DNA of 64,000 nt from SG8-30 sp963695085 (GTDB lineage: Bacteria > Pseudomonadota > Gammaproteobacteria > Steroidobacterales > Steroidobacteraceae): positions 234,915 to 298,914 of the forward strand of contig CAVOFV010000006.1 of the NCBI GenBank assembly GCA_963695085.1, given 5' to 3'. The notes under the pieces are model-generated. The model did not search any database. It was not told where the DNA came from and saw nothing but the letters and a program-made list of their open reading frames with translations. Shown one piece after another: positions 28,101-35,861 of the stretch (positions within the stretch are counted from its first letter, which is position 1; each line of letters begins with the position of its first letter). Made by a program: the position numbers and the translations under genes.

Positions 28101-29144
28101 ATGATCGACTGGGGTTATCGGGCGCAACGCATCGCGCACCGCCTGCTGGCGCCTGCGGCGGCCCGGCAGACGCGGCGCCCGCCGGCCACCACCGGCCGCG
28201 CGCCGGTTCACGAGCAGGTCGTGCACTTCGTCAACAAGAAGATGCCGGGCGGGCTGCCGAAACGCGCCGCGCGCGCGCTGCTCGACATCGAGGACCGCGA
28301 CTACGTGCCGATCGTGCGCGACCCGGAGCGCACCAGCGCCGACAGCGAGGCGGTGTTCTACTTCCCGGGCTGCGGATCGGAGCGGCTGTTCTCGCAGGTC
28401 GGCCTCGCCACGCAGGCGATGCTGTGGCACGTCGGCGTGCAGACCGTGCTGCCGCCGGGCTACCTGTGCTGTGGCTACCCGCAGCGCGGCGTCGGCGATT
28501 TCGACACGGCCCGCAAGATGATCACCGACAACCGGGTGCTGCTGCACCGCGTCGCCAACACGCTCAACTACCTGGACATCCGCACGGTGGTAGTCAGCTG
28601 CGGCACCTGCCAGGACCAGTTGCAGGACTACGAGTTCGGCGAGATCTTTCCCGGCTCGCGGATCGTGGACATCCACGAGTACCTGATGGAACGCGGCCTG
28701 CGCCTGGCGGCGGTGACCGGTACGCGCTACGTGTACCACGATCCCTGCCACTCGCCGATGAAGCACCACGACCCGCTCGAGGTCGTCAACACGCTGATGA
28801 ATGCGGACAAGAACGGCCGCATCGCGCTCAGCGACCGCTGCTGCGGCGAATCGGGCACGCTGGCCATCGCGCGGCCCGACGTCGCGACCCAGGTCCGTTT
28901 CCGCAAGCAGGCCGAACTGGTCAGCGACGCCGCGGCGGTGCGCGCCGACGGCTTCACGGGCACCGTCAAGGTGCTGACGTCGTGCCCGTCCTGCCTGCAG
29001 GGACTGTCGCGCTTCGACGACGACTCGGGAACCGCCGCCGATTACATCGTGGTCGAAATCGCCCGCCACGTGCTCGGCGAGAACTGGATGGCCGAGTACG
29101 TGGGCCGCGCCAACGAGGGCGGCATCGAGCGGGTGCTGCTGTAG
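25185..29144 (+). CDS. DUF3683 FAD-linked oxidase/4Fe-4S/CCG fusion oxidoreductase
   Basis: A 1,319-residue single-chain version of a GlcD-GlcE-GlcF-type system. Order: DUF3683 (about 15-140; REIPYNYTSLSDREIVIRLLGEP), FAD-binding-4 (160-360; IIPRGGGTGYNGGTVPLTP), FAD-oxidase C-terminal (about 560-820; LHMHAGDGNVHTNLPV, SGEHGVGITK), a two-cluster ferredoxin (CLRCGKCKPVC and CTVCRKCESPC), then two CCG heterodisulfide-reductase units (CCGYPQRGVGD and CCGESGTLAIAR). It likely oxidises a D-2-hydroxyacid and feeds the quinone pool or another carrier. An ATG at 25176 is an equally possible start. It is monocistronic, divergent from yceH. Confidence 0.92.
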   Translation: MNANLPLPLAEPPAGDPAEARQRLREIPYNYTSLSDREIVIRLLGEPAWRLIDQLRHERRTGRSARMLYEVLGDMWVVQRNPFLQDDLLENSKRRGQLIDALRHRLRAIEDRRDRSQVERDARVGTLLDGTRAAVAAFEREFEDAVALRKRARRRLGRCTRADNVRFDAYTRVSHLTDATDWRIECPFVVITPDGEDEIPGLVRACAELGLTIIPRGGGTGYNGGTVPLTPRAAVVNTEKLLGLGPVEQRTLPGVAGEIGTIFTEAGVVTRRVAEAAAAARLVFAVDPTSADASCIGGNIAVNAGGKKAVLWGTAVDNLAWWRMVDAEGNWLEVTRLGHNLGKIHDTATASFELTWKDGRRPAGEAPVLRRERLDLDGRSFRRAGLGKDVTDKFLGGLPGVQKEGCDGLITAARWVLHRMPSFTRTVCMEFFGQAREAIPSILEIKQFLESEAAAGGAMLAGLEHLDERYLKAVGYTPKSRRSALPKMVLLGDVVGDNEHAVGRAASGIVRIANGHGGEGFIAATAEARRSFWAPRARTAAIARHTNAFKINEDVVIPLERLGDYTDAIERINIELSLGNKLQLLDGIEAALSGELKPVRTGESGAGLTDAELLGDRPQRALQLVHAARQRWAWLLGHLDLPLASAIEPLRPLLSEPLIGELSRRAQADPALSVFDVVQQRTVRASWKVEVRAPVERLFAGAAFAPIVAALRAVHARVLRGRIIIALHMHAGDGNVHTNLPVNSDDYEMLQEANRTVTRIVAIVRRLGGVISGEHGVGITKYAFLTEAETAPFHDYKRRVDPHGRFNAGKLLAGSTLERAYTPSFNLLGHESLLMQQSDINSIAEAIKDCLRCGKCKPVCATHVPGANLLYSPRDKVLATSLLIEAFLYEEQTRRGVSVRHWDEFGDVADHCTVCRKCESPCPVDIDFGDVSMAMRDLLRRMGKRRFNPARAVAMQLLNATNPQTIKLLRKLMIDWGYRAQRIAHRLLAPAAARQTRRPPATTGRAPVHEQVVHFVNKKMPGGLPKRAARALLDIEDRDYVPIVRDPERTSADSEAVFYFPGCGSERLFSQVGLATQAMLWHVGVQTVLPPGYLCCGYPQRGVGDFDTARKMITDNRVLLHRVANTLNYLDIRTVVVSCGTCQDQLQDYEFGEIFPGSRIVDIHEYLMERGLRLAAVTGTRYVYHDPCHSPMKHHDPLEVVNTLMNADKNGRIALSDRCCGESGTLAIARPDVATQVRFRKQAELVSDAAAVRADGFTGTVKVLTSCPSCLQGLSRFDDDSGTAADYIVVEIARHVLGENWMAEYVGRANEGGIERVLL

Positions 29145-29188
29145 GCGCGGCGAGCAGTGATCTCGGATCACTGCCCACCGCCTGTTGT

Positions 29189-31237
29189 TCAGTCCTCGAC
29201 CGCCTGCGGTTTCCACGCCGCGATGAGTTCCTGCAGCGCGCGCGGCGGCACCGGGTCGTAGTGACTCAGGTCCATCGTATAGGTGCCTTCGCCGCCGGTC
29301 AGCGCCTTCAGTCGCGTCTGGTAATCGGGGATCTCGGCCAGCGGCACATAGGCCGACACCGATGCCAGGTTGCCCGGCAGCGAGTCGTTGCCGTTGATGC
29401 GGCCGCGCTTGGTGGCCAGGTCGCCGGTGATATCGCCCATCGACGCGGCCGGCACGGTGATGTTGACCAGCACGATCGGCTCGAGCACCGTCGGACCGGC
29501 GCTTTTGACCGCCGCCAGGAATGCCTTCTTGCCGGCCGACACGAATGCGACTTCCTTGGAGTCCACCGAGTGGTACTTGCCGTCGTAGACGATGACCCGC
29601 AGGTCCTGTAGCGGGAACCCGGCGACCGCGCCCTCGCCCAGCACCTGCCGGATGCCTTTCTCGACCGCCGGGATGAACTGGTGGGGAATCGCGCCGCCGA
29701 CCACCTTGTCCACGAACTCGAAGCCCGCGCCGCGCTCGAGCGGCTCGACCTTGAGGTAGACCTCGCCGAATTGCCCGGCGCCGCCGGTCTGCTTCTTGTG
29801 ACGGTGGTGACCTTCCGCCGCGCGGGTGATGGTCTCGCGGTACGGGATGCTCGGTGGCCGCGTCGCCACGTGCACGTTGTAGCGCTCGGTCATGCGCTCC
29901 ATCAGCACACGCAGGTGCAGCTCGCCCATGCCGTAGATGACGGTCTCGTTGAGGGCCGTGTGGTGCTCGACGCGCACGCACGGGTCCTCGGCGACGATCT
30001 TGTGCAGCGTCTCGGCGAGCCGCTGCTCCTCGCCGCGCCGTTCGGGCGAAATCGCCAGTCCCAGCATCGGCGGCGGGAACTTGATCGACTGCAGGTGGTA
30101 ATTGTCCTCGTCGTGCGAGTCGTGCAGGACGGCGTCGAAATGCAGATCTTCGAGCTTGGACACGGCGCAGATGTCGCCCGGCACCGCCACGGAGATCTCC
30201 TTGCTGTCCTTGCCCTGCAGGCGGTACAGGTGCGCGATCTTCACCGGCTTGCGCGCGTCGCCGACGAACAGCTGCGCGCCCACCTCGATCGTGCCCTGGT
30301 GCACGCGGAAAATGCCCAGCTTGCCGACGAACGGGTCGATGGCCACGCGGAACACGTGCGCAATCACGTGGCGCTTGGGATCCGGCTTGACGTCGACGCG
30401 CACCGCCTTGTCGCCCTCGCCCTTCAGGAACGGCGGGGGATTGCCCTCGGCGGGGTTCGGCATCAGCTTTGCGAACACCTCGAGCAGCTGCGGGATGCCG
30501 GCGCCGGTCTCGGCGGAGACGAAGCACACCGGGATCAGGTGTCCTTCGCGCAACGCCTTTTCGAACGGATCGTGCAACTGCCCGGGCTCGAGCGCCTCGC
30601 CCTGCTCGAGGTACAGCTCCATGAGCTTCTCGTCCACCTCGACGACCTGGTCGATGATCTGGGTGTGGGCCTCCGCGACCGACGAGAAGTCGGTGGCCTG
30701 GCCCTTCGCCTGGAAGAACACGTCCACGACCTCGGTTCCAGCGGCCGCCGGCAGGTTGATCGGCAGGCACTCACGGCCGAATCGATCGCGCAGCTCCTCG
30801 AGCACTTCCTCGGGGCGCGCGTCCGGCAGGTCGATCTTGTTGATGATGACCAGCCGGCACAGCTTGCGGTCGCGGGCGAACTCCATCATGCGCTGGGTCA
30901 TGGGCTCGATGCCGGCCACGGCGCTGACCACGACGGCGGCGGTCTCGACGGCCTCCATCACGCTCAGCGAGCGGCCGATGAAATCCGGTATGCCCGGCGT
31001 GTCCAGCAGGTGGACCCGCGTGTCACCCGTCTCGAAATGACAGATCGCCGGATCGAGCGAGTGCAACAGGCTCTTTTCCTGCGGATCGAAATCGCAGACG
31101 GTCGTGCCGCGCTCCAGGCTGCCCTTGGCATGGATGGCGCCGGCGCCAACGAGAAGGGCCTCCGCCAGCAGGGTTTTTCCCGCGCTTGCGTGGCCCACTA
31201 GAGCGATGTTGCGGATGTCTGGCGTGCTTTGGGCCAT
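29189..31237 (-). CDS. Elongation factor G-like GTPase (FusA paralogue)
   Basis: A 682-residue translational GTPase. G1 is GHASAGKT (15-22), not the canonical AHIDAGKT of EF-G; G3 is D79-T-P-G82 and G4 is N133-K-I-D136. Domains II-V follow in EF-G order, ending with the domain IV/V TGEGTYTMDLSHYD region. The start ATG 31237 has GGGAG upstream. The non-canonical G1 and short switch I mark it as the EF-G-like paralogue group found beside a true fusA; which ribosome step it serves is unclear. It is monocistronic. Confidence 0.9.
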   Translation of the reverse strand: MAQSTPDIRNIALVGHASAGKTLLAEALLVGAGAIHAKGSLERGTTVCDFDPQEKSLLHSLDPAICHFETGDTRVHLLDTPGIPDFIGRSLSVMEAVETAAVVVSAVAGIEPMTQRMMEFARDRKLCRLVIINKIDLPDARPEEVLEELRDRFGRECLPINLPAAAGTEVVDVFFQAKGQATDFSSVAEAHTQIIDQVVEVDEKLMELYLEQGEALEPGQLHDPFEKALREGHLIPVCFVSAETGAGIPQLLEVFAKLMPNPAEGNPPPFLKGEGDKAVRVDVKPDPKRHVIAHVFRVAIDPFVGKLGIFRVHQGTIEVGAQLFVGDARKPVKIAHLYRLQGKDSKEISVAVPGDICAVSKLEDLHFDAVLHDSHDEDNYHLQSIKFPPPMLGLAISPERRGEEQRLAETLHKIVAEDPCVRVEHHTALNETVIYGMGELHLRVLMERMTERYNVHVATRPPSIPYRETITRAAEGHHRHKKQTGGAGQFGEVYLKVEPLERGAGFEFVDKVVGGAIPHQFIPAVEKGIRQVLGEGAVAGFPLQDLRVIVYDGKYHSVDSKEVAFVSAGKKAFLAAVKSAGPTVLEPIVLVNITVPAASMGDITGDLATKRGRINGNDSLPGNLASVSAYVPLAEIPDYQTRLKALTGGEGTYTMDLSHYDPVPPRALQELIAAWKPQAVED

Positions 31238-31395
31238 ATCTGGGATCTCCCGAAAAGTGCTGGATCTGGATGGACCGAGGATATCACCGTGGTTCGCGGT
31301 GGCGTCGTGGTAGTCCCGCATGGCCGCTTGTGGAACGGCAGGACCCGGACTGGACCCGGCGGCCGGGATGGCACGGCCGTGCCGCCGCCCGGCAG

Positions 31396-31428
31396 GGCTT
31401 GTTTTTCAAGCAGTTAGATGGTCCGCGG
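31396..31428. repeat. Short match to the island attachment-flank repeat
   Basis: The intergenic segment here reads ggctt...ttcaagcagttagatggtccgc. It matches about 26 of 33 positions of the flank repeat at 56640-56672 (ggctt...ttcaacaagttagatggcccgc), including an exact agttagatgg. No tRNA-like sequence lies beside it. It may be an old recombination scar or chance. Confidence 0.25.
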
Positions 31429-31468
31429 CGCGCCCGGTCATGACCACACCTGGGGGCCCGCGGCAGAT

Positions 31469-32536
31469 TCAGTACAACAACCAGATCAGCAATCCGCCCG
31501 CGAGTCCAACCACCAGCGCCGAGACCAGCCCGACAGCCAGCGGCTTGAGCCCGATGAGCCTGAGCCCCGCCACGCTGGTGCCAAGCCCCACGGCGGCCAT
31601 CGCGACGGCGAGGCAGTACTCGGCCGCCGTCTTCAATTGCGCGACCAGCGCCTGCCACTGGCCGGGCTCGAGCAGGCCGAAGGCACGCCCGTCTGCGCCC
31701 GGCATGTCGCCGACCGTCCGCAGCAGGCTCATCAGCGCAAAGCCCACGACGAACAGCGGCACCATCGAGTACCACGGCGGCGGCGCCGAACCGGCCGCGG
31801 AACGCCGATGGAAATGGACCGCCATCACCGGGATCACGACCAGCATGCAGAGGTTGCGCACCAGCTTGGTCACGGTCGCGACGTTCAGCGCTTCGGCGCT
31901 GCCGAAATACTGCTGGTACACCAGCCCGGCGCCCGCGACCTGCGCCGTCTCGTGCACGGCGGTGCCGAGGAACAGGCCGCTGCGAAACGCATCGCCGTCG
32001 AACACCCAGTGGGCGGCGAACGGATAGGCCAGCATCGCCAGCACGCCGAACAGCGTGATGACCGCCACCGCGTAACTGACCTCGTCGTCGCGCGCACCGA
32101 TGGTGGGGGCCGTGGCGACGATCGCCGTCGCGCCGCAGATGCCCGTGCCCACTGCGATCAGCGTGCCGAGCCGAGCCGTCAGCCCCAGCCGGCGCGCCAC
32201 CCACGTCACCAGCAGCAGCGCGCTCGCGATCGTCACGACGATCACCGGCAGGCTCTTGAGGCCGATCGCGCCGGCCTCGGCCAGGCTGAGCCGGATGCCC
32301 AGCAGGACGATGCCGAGACGCAGGATGCGCACCAGGCTGAATCGCACGCCCGGCTGGATCGCGGCCGGCAGGCTCATCGCGTTGCGCACCACGATGCCGA
32401 TCAGGATCGCCATCATGATGCCGCTGACCGGACTTTTCGGCAGGCCCATCAAATCGAGGCCGATGAAATCGGCCAGGTACTGGCCTGCGATCGCGATGGC
32501 CAGCGCCAGCACCACACCGGGTACGACTTGCAGCAT
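31469..32536 (-). CDS. YeiH family (UPF0324) putative sulfate exporter
   Basis: A 355-residue polytopic inner-membrane protein, about 10 TM segments. Family marks: SGIMMAILIGIVVRN, GVRFSLVRILRLGIVLLGIRLSL, GTGICGATAIVATAPTIGARDDEVSYAVAVI and LGTAVHETAQVAGAG. It belongs to the YeiH group annotated as sulfate-export transporters, although the substrate is weakly supported experimentally. It starts 10 bp after the stop of the M19-M14 fusion gene and may be co-transcribed with it. Confidence 0.92.
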   Translation of the reverse strand: MLQVVPGVVLALAIAIAGQYLADFIGLDLMGLPKSPVSGIMMAILIGIVVRNAMSLPAAIQPGVRFSLVRILRLGIVLLGIRLSLAEAGAIGLKSLPVIVVTIASALLLVTWVARRLGLTARLGTLIAVGTGICGATAIVATAPTIGARDDEVSYAVAVITLFGVLAMLAYPFAAHWVFDGDAFRSGLFLGTAVHETAQVAGAGLVYQQYFGSAEALNVATVTKLVRNLCMLVVIPVMAVHFHRRSAAGSAPPPWYSMVPLFVVGFALMSLLRTVGDMPGADGRAFGLLEPGQWQALVAQLKTAAEYCLAVAMAAVGLGTSVAGLRLIGLKPLAVGLVSALVVGLAGGLLIWLLY

Positions 32537-32545
32537 GGCGCGGCC

Positions 32546-35509
32546 CTACCGTGCCCGCTCGGCTGCCGGGCGGTCGTTCACGCGCAGCACCGGGTAGAGG
32601 TTGAGTTCGTCGTCCCAGCTGGCGTGACGCCGCTCGAAGAACTCGAGGCGTGCGGCCGGACTCGAGGCGAACGAGGCATCGGAGGACAGTCGCCGTTCGA
32701 ACTCGTCCCGCAGGGTTGCATCGGCCGCCAGCATCTCGCGCGCGACTTCCTCGGCCACGTACGCCTCCAGGTATTCCTTGCGCTCGAAGCTGTTGGCGAA
32801 GAAGCCCCAGGCGACCAGCGAATCCGGCGCCTGCGGCTCGAGCAGGCCCATGATGACGAGCGCAGCCGGCTGGTCGATCGGCACGAACAGTGCGCCGGCG
32901 CCGAGACCACGGCTCCCGGCTTGCCAGCGACCGGCCACGGTGGTCAGCAACTGCCCTTCCAGCGTCGTGGTGGCGCGCGTCACCTTGTCGGCCCGGAAGA
33001 CCTCAACCGCAGCGGCTTGCAGCGGGACCGCCAGACGCTCGAAGCGCACTCCGTGCAGCGTGAGCTTCTCGCCGAGCCAGGCGGCATGCTCGGCTGGCAC
33101 GAGATAACCCGCGCCGGGCGCCTTGACGACCAGGTCAGCTTCCACCGTGTCCTGCATCGGCAGCCGCCAGGTCTCGGCCGTCGACTCGTCGTAGCGGATC
33201 CAGTCGGCACCCGACACCGTCGATGGCTCACGCGCATACGCGTAGCCCTCGAAGTCGATGGTTCGCACGCGGTCGCCGCTGCGCCAGGACAAGGCAACCG
33301 GTTCCCCGGCCAGTGCCTGCGCATCGGCCGCCCGTGCCGCGCCCAGCCAGCCCGCGCCATGGCGTGCGGCCTGATCCGTCAGCGACAGGATCGCGGCGCG
33401 GGTCGCTGCGACACGGCGCGGGTACTCCTTCCAGGAGTGCGTCTCGACCAGCACCGCGAGGCGGTTGTGGCCGGCCCAATAACCCGTGGAAAAACGTGCC
33501 GGCGCCACGCCCACCGCAAACCCGGAATCCGGATTGTCGTTATCGACGAACGCCGGATAGAACGACAGCGGCTTGAACCCCTGCCGCGCCAGTTCGTCCA
33601 GCACCGACGCCTGCAACGCGCGGCCCAGGACACCCAGTTCTTCACCCCAGCCGAGCGCCGGCTCGACCTGCACCGACAGGTCATGGCGGAACTTGGCGCC
33701 ATCCGTGACATGCAGGTCCACATAGAGGACCGGATCCCACGCCTGCAGCAGCAGCAGCATGGCCCGCATCTCGGGCGCCTCCGCCTTCATGTAGTCGCGA
33801 TTGAGGTTCAGGCGCTGTGCCGTGGTGCGCCAGCCCATCTCCTCGGGACCGCGCTGGTTCGGGCGGTTCCAGCGGCCGAATCGCTCGTGGCCGTCGACGT
33901 TGAACACCGGCACGAACAGCCACGTGACCTGCGACAGGGCCCGCGGCAGTTCGCGGCCCTCCAGCATTTCCCGCAAGGCCAGGAAGCCGGCGTCCTTGCC
34001 GTCGATCTCGCCCGCGTGAATGCCGCCCTGGAACATCACGACGGGGCGACCTGCGGCGCGCGCGGCCCGCGGGTCCAGCAATCCGTCGGCAGATGCCGCG
34101 AGCGCCAGCATCGGCCGGCCCTGCGGCGTGCGACCGAACTCGAAGCAGCGCACCTGCCGCGGCCAGCGCGCCTGGTACGCACTGCACAGCCGCTGCACTT
34201 CCTCGTAGCGTCCCGTCTTCCGAAAGCCGCTGCGCTCGGCGACGGTCGTCAGGTCCGGCGCGGATTGAGCGGTTGCGCCCGCCATGACTGCCGCTGCGGG
34301 CGGCGCAGCCAGCCGCGCGGAAACGGCTTCCACTTCAGCCAGCACCCGCAGCACGTTGCCGGACCAGATCTTCGCGATGTCCGATTCGCTGTAGCCCGCC
34401 CGCGACAGCGCGGCAGTGACCTTCGGCAGGTCCGCCACGTCCTCGAGGCCCGGAACCCCGCCGCCGCCGTCCCAGTCCGCGCCCAGGCCGACATGATCCA
34501 CGCCCGCGACCTCGATGACATGCAGCAGGCCTTTCATGAACAGGTCGAAACTCGCGGCTGGCGAACCCGGCGGCAACGGCATGTGCGCCGCGTCGGCGAT
34601 CACGGCCGCCTGTTCGGCAGGGCTCATCGCCTCCATGCGGAAGATGCGTTCATAGATCCCGCGCACCGCCGGGTCGGTGTCCGGGGCGACCAGGAATACG
34701 CTGTTCACCTGGATGACGCCGCCGCGCGCCGCCAGCGCACGGATCCGGTCGTCGTCGAGGTTGCGCGGGTGGTCGAAGATCGACTTCGAGCCGCTGTGCG
34801 ACAGCACGATGGGCGCCTGCGACAGCGCCAGCAGCTGGTCGAACGTGCGCTCCGACCCGTGCGAGGCGTCGATCACCATGCCGAGGCGGTTCATTTCCTC
34901 GACCCACTGCCGGCCCAGAAGGCTCAGCCCGTGCCAGCGCGGGATCTCGCAACACGAGTCGGCCAGCTGGTTGTTGCGGCTGTGAACCGGGCCCGCCATG
35001 CGCACGCCGAGACGCTGAAAAGTCGCGAGCAGGCTGAGGTCTTCGCCAATTGGATAGCTGTTCTCCATGCTCTGGTACACGACGCGCCTGCCCGCCGCCG
35101 CAATGCGCGCGGCATCCGCGGCCGTGTGGGCCAGTTCCATGTGCTCCGCGTGAGCGGCCACCGTCTGGCGGATGTTCATCGCACGCAGCAGCGCCGCATC
35201 GCGCGCCGCCGCGTAACCCTGCGCGGTCAGCGGCCCCTGCGGCGTGTAGATGACCCAGAAGCCGCCGTCGAGTCCGCCCTCGACCATGCGCGGCAGGTCG
35301 AGCTGGCTCAGGTCCGTGCGGAAGCTGTGCCGCTCGGCAATGTCCCAGCCGGCGCGGCCGAAGTGCATCGGCGTATCGAGGTGGGTGTCCAGCGCCAGCA
35401 CGCGCTCGTGCAGCGCGCGCTCCTCCGCGCTCGGCGCCGCACCGCCGGCCAGGGCGGCGGGACCCGCGAGCGTGATCAGCAATACCAACCAGCAAGGGCG
35501 GGTGGTCAC
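32546..35509 (-). CDS. Fused M19 membrane-dipeptidase and M14 zinc-carboxypeptidase, secreted
   Basis: A 987-residue exported protein joining two metallopeptidases. The GTG start at 35509 has GGAGG 5 bases upstream and gives a clean signal peptide (WLVLLITLAGPAALAGG). Residues about 25-400 are M19 (renal-dipeptidase type): metal ligands in DTHLDTPMH (H43, D45), later VIDASHGSERTFDQLL, IVLSHSGSKSIFDHPRN and HVGLGADWDGGGG. A 40-residue Ala-rich linker follows. Residues about 440-800 are M14: HAGEIDGKD (HxxE near 497-500), the third ligand His in VDLHVTDGAKF near 600, and FVPVFNVDGHERFGRWN. A beta-rich tail of 180 residues ends the protein. The two halves normally occur as separate genes; fused, they could act in sequence on peptides. 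Confidence 0.88.
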   Translation of the reverse strand: MTTRPCWLVLLITLAGPAALAGGAAPSAEERALHERVLALDTHLDTPMHFGRAGWDIAERHSFRTDLSQLDLPRMVEGGLDGGFWVIYTPQGPLTAQGYAAARDAALLRAMNIRQTVAAHAEHMELAHTAADAARIAAAGRRVVYQSMENSYPIGEDLSLLATFQRLGVRMAGPVHSRNNQLADSCCEIPRWHGLSLLGRQWVEEMNRLGMVIDASHGSERTFDQLLALSQAPIVLSHSGSKSIFDHPRNLDDDRIRALAARGGVIQVNSVFLVAPDTDPAVRGIYERIFRMEAMSPAEQAAVIADAAHMPLPPGSPAASFDLFMKGLLHVIEVAGVDHVGLGADWDGGGGVPGLEDVADLPKVTAALSRAGYSESDIAKIWSGNVLRVLAEVEAVSARLAAPPAAAVMAGATAQSAPDLTTVAERSGFRKTGRYEEVQRLCSAYQARWPRQVRCFEFGRTPQGRPMLALAASADGLLDPRAARAAGRPVVMFQGGIHAGEIDGKDAGFLALREMLEGRELPRALSQVTWLFVPVFNVDGHERFGRWNRPNQRGPEEMGWRTTAQRLNLNRDYMKAEAPEMRAMLLLLQAWDPVLYVDLHVTDGAKFRHDLSVQVEPALGWGEELGVLGRALQASVLDELARQGFKPLSFYPAFVDNDNPDSGFAVGVAPARFSTGYWAGHNRLAVLVETHSWKEYPRRVAATRAAILSLTDQAARHGAGWLGAARAADAQALAGEPVALSWRSGDRVRTIDFEGYAYAREPSTVSGADWIRYDESTAETWRLPMQDTVEADLVVKAPGAGYLVPAEHAAWLGEKLTLHGVRFERLAVPLQAAAVEVFRADKVTRATTTLEGQLLTTVAGRWQAGSRGLGAGALFVPIDQPAALVIMGLLEPQAPDSLVAWGFFANSFERKEYLEAYVAEEVAREMLAADATLRDEFERRLSSDASFASSPAARLEFFERRHASWDDELNLYPVLRVNDRPAAERAR

Positions 35510-35861
35510 GCTGCCTCCGCGTTCATGTGGAGCCCGGGAAATCGGCCTTGCCAAGCTCGACGCCGCCGTGGCGCAGGCAGGGCGGCACACAGGCCTGGTG
35601 CATAGAAACCGACATGCGGGGCTCCAATGGTCGGGAACAGGCACCGGTGATTCTAAGCGGGTCGGAGGCCTGCCGGGGCTGGAGTCTGCGAAGCCGGGCT
35701 GCTCCCGCCGGAATTCTCCCCGCGGGCGCCGCCGCAGGGAGAGCCCGGTCGAGTCGCGACGGCATCTGCCTGTGCGATCTGCCATCTGGTCGACCGGCCG
35801 CTGCTGGCCACGCTAGACTGCCCGCAGACCGGAACGGCGCGCCCAGGGGGGGCAGATCTCA
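35510..35861. other. 352-bp divergent intergenic region
   Basis: It separates the M19-M14 fusion gene from the TIR-TPR gene, which read outward. Promoters of both should lie here. A long GC-rich stretch (35640-35790) shows no coding signal consistent with neighbours and no hairpin or RNA gene that I can recognise. Confidence 0.4.

Noticed and set aside
27678..30770. A 1,030-codon minus-strand open frame
   Set aside because: It overlaps the DUF3683 and EF-G-like genes in the wrong frame; no domain appears in it.
31418..35605. A 1,395-codon plus-strand open frame
   Set aside because: It lies opposite yeiH and the M19-M14 fusion. Its translation is Arg/His/Gln-rich low-complexity sequence, typical of GC-rich antisense frames.
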